Assembly (NCBI GenBank): GCA_951802115.1
Contig: CATOPL010000009.1
Coordinates: 1 to 64,000, forward strand
From: an uncultured Lachnospiraceae bacterium
GTDB taxonomy: Bacteria; Bacillota; Clostridia; Lachnospirales; Lachnospiraceae
Direction: 5' to 3'
DNA: 64,000 bases
A program made the translations under genes and the position numbers. The notes below the pieces were generated by a model. The model was not told where the DNA came from and did no database searches. It was given only the letters and a program-made list of their open reading frames with translations. Below are positions 53,021 to 61,688 of the stretch, piece after piece (position 1 is the first letter of the stretch; each line of letters opens with the position of its first letter).

Positions 53021-53339
53021 CTTCTGTTACCTCGCATTCTTTTTTTAAATTTTCGTTAATCAGAACCTCCAGCTTACTGATCATATGAGAAGAAACCGGT
53101 CCGGCAAGCCAGAAAAAAACCACGATTAAAACCAGCTTCAAACTGCCGAACTGGAAACCGCTCAGAATCATAAGCCCCAGAATCGCGAACAAAATCCCCA
53201 TGGAATCCACCATGGCAGAAGCATGCATCCGATTCAGGACATAATGAAAACGATAAACTCCAATCACACCCGCACACATGATCAGAAGCCCGGTCACAAT
53301 AAAAAATCCTCCTGCCGCCAACTGTACCCATGCCATCAC
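53007..53339 (-). CDS. mrpG: MrpG/MnhG subunit
   Basis: The 110-residue protein has three helices and the MrpG signature GVIGVYRFHYVLNRMHASAMVDSMG followed by LVFFWLAGPVSSHMISK. It overlaps the F subunit by 4 bp. In Mrp complexes G packs against E and F at the far end of the membrane arm. Confidence 0.93.
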   Translation of the reverse strand: MMAWVQLAAGGFFIVTGLLIMCAGVIGVYRFHYVLNRMHASAMVDSMGILFAILGLMILSGFQFGSLKLVLIVVFFWLAGPVSSHMISKLEVLINENLKKECEVTEDGSV

Positions 53340-53680
53340 AGTTCATCCTCCTCCTCTTCATTCTCATCTTCTGCCTGCAGACAGACTGTTCCTTTTACTT
53401 TTCGTTCCTGATAAGCCCCGCCATAAATCTTCGTCAGAATCACCACCCCCAAAAAACTGATCATCGCATAAACCAGACAGACATCATAGAGATAGTCTGC
53501 CCTCAGATACAGCGCAAACATGGCGATCTCCACGATCGTCATCGTGCCGATCATATTGACAGCCACCACACGGTCTGTAAGCCTTGGTCCCAGAATCGCA
53601 CGGAGAAGACACAGCATGATCAGTACAGCGATAACAATCATGCAGGTCAGCAAAAACACATGATATACTTTTTCATACAT
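53336..53680 (-). CDS. mrpF: MrpF/MnhF subunit
   Basis: The 114-residue protein has three helices and the MrpF signature CLLRAILGPRLTDRVVAVNMIGTMTI, with a conserved aspartate later in LRADYLYDVCLVYAMISFLG. The C-terminus is a very acidic tail (EDENEEEEDEL). It lies 7 bp after the E subunit and overlaps G. Confidence 0.93.
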   Translation of the reverse strand: MYEKVYHVFLLTCMIVIAVLIMLCLLRAILGPRLTDRVVAVNMIGTMTIVEIAMFALYLRADYLYDVCLVYAMISFLGVVILTKIYGGAYQERKVKGTVCLQAEDENEEEEDEL

Positions 53681-53687
53681 GATATTC

Positions 53688-54146
53688 CTACGCCTCCATC
53701 TTCCTCAGAAGTTCTTCAAATACCGAATGCTCCAGCCCGTCTGCAAATTCTTTATCCAGACAATGCACATAAAATTCATTTCCTTCCAGATTAACCGTAA
53801 TCGTTCCCGGGGTCAGTGTAATGGAATTTGCAAGAACCACCCTGGCAAATTCTGTTTTCAGCCCGGAAGTAAAATGAACAAGCTGCGGCTCCACCTGATA
53901 TCTCGGTGTCATAATAAAAAAAAGCACCTGATGATTCGCTTTCAGAATCTCAAGGATCAATACCGCCACATAGCGGATTGCCAGCGGTACCAGACGGTAT
54001 ATCCTCAGGTCGCTGCTCACACTGTAATCCATGAATCTGCAGCAGAATGCAAACAGAACTGCGCTCAATAGAATTCCAATCAGCACAATCTCGAGTGTTA
54101 TTCTGCCGTTGAAAATGATCCAGAGCACCAGAAATGCAACAAACAT
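53688..54146 (-). CDS. mrpE: MrpE/MnhE subunit
   Basis: The 152-residue protein has two or three N-terminal helices and a cytosolic domain with the hallmark ANSITLTPGTITVNL followed by the HCLD element (FYVHCLDKE). I start it at 54146 with AGGAGAAGAGGT before it; the longer frame from 54185 lacks a ribosome site. It is the first gene of the operon. Confidence 0.92.
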   Translation of the reverse strand: MFVAFLVLWIIFNGRITLEIVLIGILLSAVLFAFCCRFMDYSVSSDLRIYRLVPLAIRYVAVLILEILKANHQVLFFIMTPRYQVEPQLVHFTSGLKTEFARVVLANSITLTPGTITVNLEGNEFYVHCLDKEFADGLEHSVFEELLRKMEA

Positions 54147-54229
54147 ACCTCTTCTCCTCTCCTGAATTTCCCTGCGCAGCCTCACAGAACTGTTACGGCA
54201 TGCACTCCTGACTGTTTCCCCGAAACCTT

Positions 54230-54258
54230 AGTTTACACTTATTCTATAGATAAAACAA
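54230..54258 (-). promoter_or_regulatory. Candidate promoter of the Mrp-like operon
   Basis: On the minus strand TTGTTT (54253-54258), a 17-base spacer and TAAACT (54230-54235), about 85 bp before mrpE. An overlapping TATAGAAT at 54241 is an alternative -10. Confidence 0.35.
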
Positions 54259-54295
54259 TAGCTTTACAAGGATTCCGGACATTTTCCGCCGGAAT

Positions 54296-55102
54296 TTACA
54301 GCCGCAGGGCAGCGCGTTCTATGGCGTCCTGTATATGTTTGATATAAAGTCTGCGGATACCCGGATATTCTCCCAGCCCTTTCAGCACACAGTTGACAAT
54401 AAAACCGGAGGCTTCCAACTGTTTGCGCCAGGAATCTTTATCGTCGCCCGACATATCGTTCAGCGCATGATCGCCCGCCACTACCATAAAAGGAGCAAGC
54501 GTCACACGCTTTGCGCCGTAAGCGTGAACCTGTTGCATCAGGATATTTATGGACGGACCGGATTCTACCGTGCCAAGAAATACATTCTCATATCCCATAT
54601 CTTTCAATTTCTGACTCAGTACCGAATAAGTTGAATTGGCGTTATGCGGGGTTCCGTGTCCCATAAAGACCAGCGCCTCTTCCCGGGAAATATGTTTAAA
54701 TTCTGTCATGACTGCTTTGATCACAGCACAAAAATCCTCCTCATTTACCAAAAGCGGCGTACCAAAGCGAACAGCCGCAAACTGGTCCCGATAAGTAAGA
54801 ATGTCGGCAGTCATCTGCTCATTTTCAATCCCGCTGATTACATGAGTAGGCTGGACAACTACTTCTGTTACGCCGTCTGCAAGCATCCGCTCCAAAGCTT
54901 CCCCCACAGTGTCAATCTGTATACCGTCTCTCTTTTTCAGTTTTTCTATAATCACTCTGCTCGTCCATGCTCGATACAGAGTATAATCCGGAAACGCTTC
55001 CTTAAAATCCGCTTCTATTGCGTCAATCGTCTTTTCTCTGGAGGCATTGACGCTGGTTCCGAAGCTAACGGCCAAAAGCCCTTTTTTGCTTATTTTATCC
55101 AC
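54296..55102 (-). CDS. cbiK: Anaerobic sirohydrochlorin cobaltochelatase
   Basis: The 268-residue enzyme has the two metal-site histidines of CbiK: H149 in VFMGHGTPHNANSTY and H212 in MVVAGDHALNDMSG, plus the QPTHVISGIENEQM segment. CbiK inserts Co2+ into sirohydrochlorin in the oxygen-independent cobalamin pathway. It starts with a GTG about 13 nt after GAGGAG, a long spacing. No other cobalamin gene or B12 riboswitch is nearby, so the remaining genes must lie elsewhere if the pathway is complete. It follows the LRR gene by 48 bp. Confidence 0.92.
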   Translation of the reverse strand: MDKISKKGLLAVSFGTSVNASREKTIDAIEADFKEAFPDYTLYRAWTSRVIIEKLKKRDGIQIDTVGEALERMLADGVTEVVVQPTHVISGIENEQMTADILTYRDQFAAVRFGTPLLVNEEDFCAVIKAVMTEFKHISREEALVFMGHGTPHNANSTYSVLSQKLKDMGYENVFLGTVESGPSINILMQQVHAYGAKRVTLAPFMVVAGDHALNDMSGDDKDSWRKQLEASGFIVNCVLKGLGEYPGIRRLYIKHIQDAIERAALRL

Positions 55103-55150
55103 TGTTTTTCTATACTCCTCAGGTTGTTTTTATTCCCATTGTTTCCTGTC

Positions 55151-57133
55151 TTATTTCAAAACTGTAATCTGATCGTCTGCCTCCATCGTATCCGTAATCG
55201 GGTTCACGCGTATATCCAGATATTCCAGATCCCGCACCTGATTAAGCGGCGACAGTTCCGTCACATAATTATTGCTGATGTCAAGACGGGTCAGTTCCGG
55301 AAGAGACGCCGTAAACTGAACATCCGTCAGCTCATTGCCGCTCAGATACAGCTCTTGTAACCCCGGATAGGCGTTCAGAAAATCTTTATGCGCATCCAGC
55401 GATACATCATCATACCAGATGTCCGTCATACCGTTATAAGACTCCACATAAAAATTCTCTTTCAGACTCACTTCATTCATTTCCAGTCTTTTTAAAGAAG
55501 GATTCTCTACAAGCCGCCCAAAATCAAGCTCAAACATACAATTATTTAAAATCAGCTCCTCCAGTCCCTGATGATTGAATACATTGGAAATATCTCCCAG
55601 AATATCCGTATTAAATCTGTAAATACCCCAGCCGTCGTCTTCACTGCCACCGCTGAAATCCACTGACCGCAGATTTTCCATCGTATCTGTAAAACTGACA
55701 TTTCTAAGCGGCACCGCATAAGTCCAGTTTCCGTAAAAGATCAGACTTTCCAGTCCGGTAAGACCGGCTAGAGCCTGCGCTTCATCAATGTTGCAGCCGT
55801 GAACAGACAAATGTCTCAGATGATCCATCTTCTGAAAAAAAGACAAAGACATAAGGCCGGATACTTCCAGTTCCTGCAGCTGTGTAAGCAGAGACAGATC
55901 CGGATCCGGCTGGGAAGTATCTTTATCCAGAATCAGAGACGTAAGGCCGGACAGATTGCAGACAGGAGCGTAATCCTTTATCTCATAGTTATCTTCCAGG
56001 CTGAGAGAAACCAGCTGTGTAAGCGTTCCCAGCGGTTCCAGGCTGATCGCCTCCGTCTTCGAAAGCGACAGACTCTCAAGATTCACAAGCGACGACAGAA
56101 AACTCAGATCTCTCAGCGAAGAAGATTCAATGTGCAGCGTTTTCAGTTCTGTAAGGACAGACAATGCAGTGTAGTCTGTCAGTATTATCTGTTCCTCCCC
56201 CGAGTCGAACATAGAATCCGGCGCAGTTTCTGTGATGTACAAACTGTGCAGTTTCTTTAAAGGAACCAGCTGTCTCAGATCCGGTGTGCAGATATCTTCC
56301 AGCGACAGCGTCTCCAGGTTGACAAATACTGCTATACCGTCCAGACTTTCCGGCTTGTCAAGAGAAAGCTCCAGCATCTGCTCCGGCATCTGTATCCGGG
56401 TTGCCAGCTCAGAGAGCGTCATTCCCCTGCACACAAGCCCTTTCAGATGTTCCATGTTTTCCAGACGGATATTTTCTGCATTGTCATCACCAATATCCAG
56501 TTTTTCCAGCCCCGTAAACGAGGACAGATCGCTGTTGTCCCACGACAGCGGCTCCAGTTCCAGAATCTCCGCTTCGAAGCCTTCCTCTTCATATGGACTT
56601 TGAAAACTGTACTCTATGACTGCAGGTTCGAAATCTCTGTCGATACGGATATATTTAATTTCATAGAGCTCTTCTTCTGTAACCGCATCCGCACTTTTAT
56701 CAAATACCGATTCGATAAACGATTCATATAAAAGACTGTGCTCCTTCTGCGTCTCCTGCCAGTCCGTCTCTTTCACCCAGTCTTCCCGGTCGTCTGCGGA
56801 ATCCATGAAAAAATCTTCATCCGGATCCGTCAGGCCGGTTCTTCTGTCTTCAAAATAATCTCCGCCGAGCGTATATCTCATAATCAGCAGGCAAATCACA
56901 GCCGCCACAGACAGAATGGCCACAGCGCCGGGAAGACCCGAAAATGCGCTGCGCTTCTTATCCACTTCCTGAATAAACGGATACTGATCCCTATGTGGAT
57001 CATAACTGATCATCCGGCCGCCTTCCATGATAAACTGACTTCCGCAGTATTCACAGATCAGGATCTGTGAGTTTCCCTCCTTGGACCTTAATTTCCCTCT
57101 GCAAAAAGAACACTCCATATTCGTTGTTTTCAT
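55151..57133 (-). CDS. Zinc-ribbon, membrane-anchored leucine-rich-repeat protein
   Basis: The 660-residue protein has an unusual arrangement. It begins with a zinc ribbon (C8-x2-C11 ... C27-x2-C30, CSFCRGKL / CEYCGSQF). One membrane helix follows at about 64-86, an acidic linker to about 200, and then some 18 leucine-rich repeats of the SDS22/internalin type to the C-terminus (for example LTRLDISNNYVTELSPL). Topology would put the zinc ribbon in the cytosol and the repeats outside the cell. There is no sortase motif. The ATG at 57133 has AAGGA before it. Role unknown; surface binding is an inference. Confidence 0.8.
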   Translation of the reverse strand: MKTTNMECSFCRGKLRSKEGNSQILICEYCGSQFIMEGGRMISYDPHRDQYPFIQEVDKKRSAFSGLPGAVAILSVAAVICLLIMRYTLGGDYFEDRRTGLTDPDEDFFMDSADDREDWVKETDWQETQKEHSLLYESFIESVFDKSADAVTEEELYEIKYIRIDRDFEPAVIEYSFQSPYEEEGFEAEILELEPLSWDNSDLSSFTGLEKLDIGDDNAENIRLENMEHLKGLVCRGMTLSELATRIQMPEQMLELSLDKPESLDGIAVFVNLETLSLEDICTPDLRQLVPLKKLHSLYITETAPDSMFDSGEEQIILTDYTALSVLTELKTLHIESSSLRDLSFLSSLVNLESLSLSKTEAISLEPLGTLTQLVSLSLEDNYEIKDYAPVCNLSGLTSLILDKDTSQPDPDLSLLTQLQELEVSGLMSLSFFQKMDHLRHLSVHGCNIDEAQALAGLTGLESLIFYGNWTYAVPLRNVSFTDTMENLRSVDFSGGSEDDGWGIYRFNTDILGDISNVFNHQGLEELILNNCMFELDFGRLVENPSLKRLEMNEVSLKENFYVESYNGMTDIWYDDVSLDAHKDFLNAYPGLQELYLSGNELTDVQFTASLPELTRLDISNNYVTELSPLNQVRDLEYLDIRVNPITDTMEADDQITVLK

Positions 57134-57246
57134 AAATATTTTATCCTTACGCAAATCATTTTCTTAATAGTATACTTCTCTGTCTCAATGAAGTAAATAC
57201 AAAAGTCAAAAACTCGTTTTAAAAGAGCTTTTGGTCAGCCGCATGT

Positions 57247-57299
57247 AAAAACAAAAAGAGACTGTCATAACATGCTGTTCTGCATTTATGACAATCTCT
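57247..57299 (-). terminator. Terminator of the sugar-acid operon
   Basis: A 14-bp stem with one mismatch (AGAGACTGTCATAA / TTATGACAATCTCT) is followed on the minus strand by TTTTTGTTTTT. It lies 10 bp after the dehydratase stop. Confidence 0.9.
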
Positions 57300-57309
57300 G
57301 ATCTTGTTT

Positions 57310-59058
57310 TTAAATTTCCAGATAAGCGCCCTTCATCGGACTCGCCGCATGTTCGCTGAACAGACGGAGTACTCCTTTCTGATATCGGGATTCCCGTGGC
57401 TTCCAGTTCTTTTTCCGCTCTGCCAGAACTGTATCAATTTCCTTTGGCGTCTTCTTCTCTCCATGAATACCGACAATATTCAGCTTCCGCTCCATCACAT
57501 CAATTTCAATCAAATCTCCTTCTTCCACCAGTGCGATAGGGCCTCCGCTGGCCGCTTCCGGACTGCAATGTCCGATCACCGGCCCTGTTGAAGCTCCTGA
57601 AAAACGTCCGTCTGTGATCAAGGCGATGCTGCGTCCCAGCTCCTGGTCGCTGCTGATCGCCTCCGATGTATAAAACATCTCCGGCATACCGCTGCCTTTT
57701 GGCCCTTCATAACGGATAAATACTGCATCCCCTTTCTGAACCCGGTGATTCAGCACCGCATCCAGGCATTCCTCTTCACTGTCAAAGGGGCGCGCTTTCA
57801 GAACCGCACGAAACATTTCCCTGGGGCAGGCCGTATGTTTAATCACCGCGCCTTCCGGAGCCAGGTTGCCCCGCAAAATGGCGATGCTGCCGTCTGTTCC
57901 CAGCGCCTGATCATAGGGACGGATAATATCTTCCTTTGTGATGGAACAGCCATAGCGCTGATTAAACTCCTGAAGCCATCTGCCACAGCGTTCGTAAAAA
58001 CCATTCGTCCTTAATTCTTTCAGATTTTCACCCAGTGTCTTTCCGGTCACGGTCATTACGTCCAGATGCAGATGATCTTTGATCTCCTCCATGATAGCGG
58101 GAACTCCGCCGGCATAGTAAAAGCATTCTGCAGGCCAGCGGCCGGCCGGCCGTACATCCAGAAGATATCGGGCGTTTCTGTGAAGCCGGTCAAACGTATC
58201 TCCGGTGATCTCGATTCCAAGTTCATGTGCAACCGCCGGGATATGGAGCAGACAGTTGGTACTTCCGGATATGGCCGCATGAACGAGGATCGCATTTTCA
58301 AAACTGTCCATCGTCACAATCTTACTTGGCTTCATATGTTCCATCTTCGCCAGCTTCACCGCCTGCCGGCCTGCTTCTCTGGCATAAGACAGCAGATCCG
58401 GACTGGTGGCAGGCATCAGAGCGCTTCCCGGCAGGGTAAGGCCCAGCGCTTCGGCCATAATCTGCATGGTAGAAGCCGTTCCGATAAAAGAACAGGCTCC
58501 GCAGCTCGGACAGGCGTTCTGCTTTGCCCAGTTCAGCTTTTCTTCGTCAATCTCGCCTCTTTGGAATTTTGCACTGTACATACCGAGCTGCTCCAGCGTC
58601 AGCATCTTCGGCCCGGCATTCATCGTACCGCCCGGCACGACCACTGACGGAATATCGACGCGGAACAGTCCCATCAGATTCGCCGGCATCCCTTTGTCGC
58701 AGCTTGCCAGATAGACCCCCGCGTCAAAAGGCGTGGCGCTGGCGTGAATTTCAATCATACCGGCAATCATCTCTCTGCTGACCAGACTGAAATTAATGCC
58801 GTCCGTTCCCTGACTCTCCCCGTCGCAGATATCCGTGCAGAAATATCTGGCGCCGAATCCTCCTGCTTCCTCGATTCCTTTTTTTACCTCTTCCACCAGC
58901 GTATTCAGATGCCCGCTCCCCGGATGGCTGTCTCCATAAGTACTCTCAATGATCACCTGCGGTTTGGCAAGATCTTCCGGTTTCCATCCGGTCCCGATCC
59001 GCAGAGGATCCAGTTCCGGAGCAAGCTTACGCATTTCCTGGCTTTTTAATCTGCACAT
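57310..59058 (-). CDS. IlvD/Edd-family dehydratase, probably for a sugar acid
   Basis: The 582-residue Fe-S dehydratase has conserved cysteines in CDICDGESQGTDG, ASCDKGMPANLMG and NACPSCGACSFIGTASTMQ, which would hold the cluster, and DGRFSGASTGPVIGHCSPEAASGGP near the C-terminus. The family includes dihydroxy-acid dehydratase IlvD and hexonate/pentonate dehydratases. A GntP permease and a GntR/FCD regulator lie directly upstream on the same strand, and no branched-chain amino acid gene is nearby, so a sugar-acid (gluconate-like) substrate is more likely than isoleucine/valine biosynthesis. AGAGGAAACATTT precedes the ATG. Confidence 0.85.
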   Translation of the reverse strand: MCRLKSQEMRKLAPELDPLRIGTGWKPEDLAKPQVIIESTYGDSHPGSGHLNTLVEEVKKGIEEAGGFGARYFCTDICDGESQGTDGINFSLVSREMIAGMIEIHASATPFDAGVYLASCDKGMPANLMGLFRVDIPSVVVPGGTMNAGPKMLTLEQLGMYSAKFQRGEIDEEKLNWAKQNACPSCGACSFIGTASTMQIMAEALGLTLPGSALMPATSPDLLSYAREAGRQAVKLAKMEHMKPSKIVTMDSFENAILVHAAISGSTNCLLHIPAVAHELGIEITGDTFDRLHRNARYLLDVRPAGRWPAECFYYAGGVPAIMEEIKDHLHLDVMTVTGKTLGENLKELRTNGFYERCGRWLQEFNQRYGCSITKEDIIRPYDQALGTDGSIAILRGNLAPEGAVIKHTACPREMFRAVLKARPFDSEEECLDAVLNHRVQKGDAVFIRYEGPKGSGMPEMFYTSEAISSDQELGRSIALITDGRFSGASTGPVIGHCSPEAASGGPIALVEEGDLIEIDVMERKLNIVGIHGEKKTPKEIDTVLAERKKNWKPRESRYQKGVLRLFSEHAASPMKGAYLEI

Positions 59059-59241
59059 AAATGTTTCCTCTTTCTATCTTAATAATTCTGTCTGCACAGG
59101 GACTCATAACCGGATATATTTTGGTGTTCTGCTTATTCGCTCCTGCAAATTCTCCAGCATGTTCCCTGGCAGATACTGTTTTCATTTCCCTCTTTTGCTT
59201 CTGTCCGCATCATACCTCACAGCGAAAAACATTTCCAGTTA

Positions 59242-60600
59242 TTATGCAAAGAAAGATATAATTAATGCTACCACAAATCCGGTTGCTCCCACAAGTGTTT
59301 CCATAACCGTCCATGTTTTCAGGGTTGTTTTTTCATCCATGCCGACCAGAGATTTTACCAGCCAGAAACCGGAATCATTAAAATGAGAGCACACGGTTGC
59401 TCCGCCTGCCACTGCCGCCGTCGTACAGGCAAGATACAGCGGAGACAGATCCCCGATTCCCGGAATAGCCGCCACGATACCCGCCGCCATCGTCATCGCC
59501 ACCGTTGCAGAACCCACGCAGATACGCACCAGCGCTGCAACGATAAATGCCAGAACTACAAGCGGAAGTGACATAGAAGAAACTGCATTTCCGATCACAT
59601 CTCCCAGACCGGAATACTGCAGAACATAACGCAACACTCCACCGCATGCAGTTACCAGGAGAATCAGCCCTGTAGGTTCCAGGGATTTTGTCATAATCTT
59701 TTCAAGCTCCTCTGTGCTGTATCCATGGCCAATGCCAAGAATCAGCATCGCCGCCACTGTCGCAATCAAAAGCGCCACAAACGGTTCTCCGAGGAATCCA
59801 AAAACCGGCTGCAATCCGCTCATGGCCGGAACCACACCCGCTACTGAGTCCAGAATAATCAGCACCAGCGGAATCAGAATAATGCCCACGATCGCCCAGA
59901 AGCTCGGAAGCTTCGATTCATCAAAATCTGCCTGATTTGCCACATGCTCCGGCACCGGAATATGATATTTTCTGCCGCAGACAGCTCCCCATACAGGACC
60001 TGCGACAATCATCGAACAGACACCGCAGCAGATACCCACCAAAATGACCCATCCAAGCTCCACTCCCAGCATGTTCGCCACCAGAATCGGCCCTGGTGTC
60101 GGCGGTATAAATGCATGGCCAACCGCCAGTCCTGCAAGAAGCGGAATTGCATAAAATAAAGAAGAACGGCTGGTCCTTTTTGCCAGAGAAAATGCCAGCG
60201 GAATCAGAATGATCAGACCGGCGTCAAAAAATACCGGCATGGCAATCACCAGCCCTGTAATACCCAGCGCCCACGCCGCTTTTTTGTCTCCGAACCATTT
60301 GACCATCGTCACTGCCAGCGTCTGCGCTCCTCCTGAAACTTCCAGAATCGCCCCGAACATGGAACCCAGACCGACAAGCAACGCAATTCCTTTCAGAGTA
60401 TTGCCGATTCCGTCATTCACTGCGGTAACAATGTCTTCTACGGGCATACCGCCAATCAGGCCGATTGCGATTGCTCCAATCAGAATCGCAATCATCGCCT
60501 GAATCTTGAATTTAATGATCAGTACCAGCAGCACGATCAGTCCGATAATCGCCGCCAGTATCAGCCTTGTTGGATTTAAAGCTGCTATTTCCGTCGTCAT
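59242..60600 (-). CDS. GntP-family gluconate:H+ symporter
   Basis: The 452-residue protein has about 13 helices and GntP-family marks: KFKIQAMIAILIGAIAIGLIGGM, LKGIALLVGLGSMFGAILEVSGGAQTLA, FIPPTPGPILVANMLG and a final HFNDSGFWLVKSLVGMDEKTTLKTWT. These transporters take up gluconate or related sugar acids with protons. I start it at 60600 with AGGAG before it. It is the first gene before the dehydratase (183-bp gap) and is served by the operator-flanked promoter at 60736-60764. Confidence 0.92.
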   Translation of the reverse strand: MTTEIAALNPTRLILAAIIGLIVLLVLIIKFKIQAMIAILIGAIAIGLIGGMPVEDIVTAVNDGIGNTLKGIALLVGLGSMFGAILEVSGGAQTLAVTMVKWFGDKKAAWALGITGLVIAMPVFFDAGLIILIPLAFSLAKRTSRSSLFYAIPLLAGLAVGHAFIPPTPGPILVANMLGVELGWVILVGICCGVCSMIVAGPVWGAVCGRKYHIPVPEHVANQADFDESKLPSFWAIVGIILIPLVLIILDSVAGVVPAMSGLQPVFGFLGEPFVALLIATVAAMLILGIGHGYSTEELEKIMTKSLEPTGLILLVTACGGVLRYVLQYSGLGDVIGNAVSSMSLPLVVLAFIVAALVRICVGSATVAMTMAAGIVAAIPGIGDLSPLYLACTTAAVAGGATVCSHFNDSGFWLVKSLVGMDEKTTLKTWTVMETLVGATGFVVALIISFFA

Positions 60601-60660
60601 ACCTATGTACTCCTCTCGTTTTAAAATATCAGAATATACTGTTCCCATTTCACTTCTTTT

Positions 60661-60674
60661 TATACGTCAGATGT
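60661..60674. promoter_or_regulatory. Candidate GntR/FCD operator, site 3
   Basis: TATACGTCAGATGT shares GTCAGAT with the palindrome at 60709-60722. It lies in the gntP leader, downstream of the promoter. Confidence 0.4.
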
Positions 60675-60708
60675 TTTTCTTGATTTTCACTCCCTTTCTT
60701 TTATTTTT

Positions 60709-60722
60709 ATCTGACGTCATAT
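60709..60722. promoter_or_regulatory. Candidate GntR/FCD operator, site 2 (palindrome)
   Basis: ATCTGAC-GTCATAT is a near-perfect palindrome (6 of 7 positions per arm) around a central ACGT. It lies just downstream of the -10 box, a position suited to repression. Confidence 0.55.
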
Positions 60723-60735
60723 GTTTTATAATTAA

Positions 60736-60764
60736 ATTATACTATTTAGCTATTTATTGGTCAA
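60736..60764 (-). promoter_or_regulatory. Sigma-A promoter of the gntP-dehydratase operon
   Basis: On the minus strand TTGACC (60759-60764), a 17-base spacer and TATAAT (60736-60741). Confidence 0.82.
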
Positions 60765-60765
60765 T

Positions 60766-60776
60766 ACATCATATGT
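60766..60776. promoter_or_regulatory. Candidate GntR/FCD operator, site 1
   Basis: ACATCATATGT is an imperfect palindrome 1 bp upstream of the -35 box. It shares CATATG(T) with the right part of site 2. Confidence 0.35.
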
Positions 60777-60803
60777 CTTTTCCTTTTTTTCGCTTTAGTG
60801 CAC

Positions 60804-60843
60804 AAAAAAAGAAGGTTTTACGATTTAAAAAACCCTCTTTTTT
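60804..60843 (-). terminator. Terminator of the GntR/FCD regulator gene
   Basis: An A/T-footed stem (AAAAAAGAAGGTTTT against AAAACCCTCTTTTTT, one mismatch) is followed on the minus strand by TTTTTTT. The symmetric feet mean it could act in both directions. Confidence 0.75.
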
Positions 60844-60916
60844 GTATACTATTGCTAAATTTTCCACACTGTTTTCTGTCGGCATACGTCCGGTACATGA
60901 AAAAAGCTGAACCTGT

Positions 60917-61636
60917 TTATTCTTGTTTACTTTCTTTATGATGTTCTTTCAAAAGACGCACCAGCGCCTGACGGTTATAAGTAAGATGCATAACCATGGC
61001 ACATCTGGCTCCCACCGGGTCCTGATCCATAATTGCATCTACCAGCGCCCGGTGAGTCTCAATCGTCTCATCCATCAACATCCGATGCGTCAGATTGGCA
61101 AACGTCATAACCGCCGTATTAATCACAGGCACCAGCATCTCCACCACGCGATTTTTACTGCATCTGGCAATACAGGTATGAAATTCAATATCTTTTGGAA
61201 TATGATCTTTCCCGCTGCGGTAAATCTCTTCTACCTGATTCCGCAGAAGCTTCAGCTGCTCCAAATCTTCAGAAGTGGCATATTCTGCCGCCTGCGCCGC
61301 AATCTCCGGTTCCAGCATCAGACGTACATCGAACAGTTCCAGTGCAAGTTTGTACTTATCCTGAAGTCTGGACAGTCCCAGCGGATCTTCCTGAGGCAGA
61401 CAGGTGCTGATCACGTAAGTCCCGGAACCGCGTCTTACCTCCAGGATCCCTTTGGAAACAAGACTTTTAACTGCCTCCCGGATTGTACTGCGCCCTACTC
61501 CGAACTGTTTTGCAAGGTCAAACTCATTCGGTATTTTCTGTCCGATCTCTACCGGCTCTTCCTGAATATACCGCATCAGTTCATCTTCAATGCGTTCCCC
61601 CAAAAGCTTTTTGTCCATCTTCTCAAACTGATACAT
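60917..61636 (-). CDS. GntR-family (FadR/FCD) transcriptional regulator
   Basis: The 239-residue protein has an N-terminal winged helix (GQKIPNEFDLAKQFGVGRSTIREAVKSLVSKGILEVRRGSGTYV) and a C-terminal FCD domain with metal-ligand-type residues in DIEFHTCIARCSKN and ETHRALVDAIMDQD. FCD regulators usually bind sugar acids or other carboxylates. I use the ATG at 61636; a GTG at 61660 overlaps the likely ribosome site (AAGGGAG). It lies upstream of the gntP-dehydratase operon, which has three matching operator-like sites. Confidence 0.9.
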   Translation of the reverse strand: MYQFEKMDKKLLGERIEDELMRYIQEEPVEIGQKIPNEFDLAKQFGVGRSTIREAVKSLVSKGILEVRRGSGTYVISTCLPQEDPLGLSRLQDKYKLALELFDVRLMLEPEIAAQAAEYATSEDLEQLKLLRNQVEEIYRSGKDHIPKDIEFHTCIARCSKNRVVEMLVPVINTAVMTFANLTHRMLMDETIETHRALVDAIMDQDPVGARCAMVMHLTYNRQALVRLLKEHHKESKQE

Positions 61637-61688
61637 GACTGCCGTTCTCTCCCTTTCCACAAAAAATCTCCTTCTTCATGAAACGACA

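Larger units (their letters stand above)
60601..60916. other. Regulatory gap between the GntR gene and gntP
   Basis: It holds the GntR-gene terminator (60804-60843), the gntP promoter (60736-60764) and three related operator-like sites. About 130 bp of 5' leader for gntP follows. No gene was recognised. Confidence 0.6.

Noticed and set aside
57310..59058. Assignment of the dehydratase as biosynthetic IlvD
   Set aside because: No ilv or leu gene is nearby, while a GntP permease and a GntR/FCD regulator are; a sugar-acid role is better supported.
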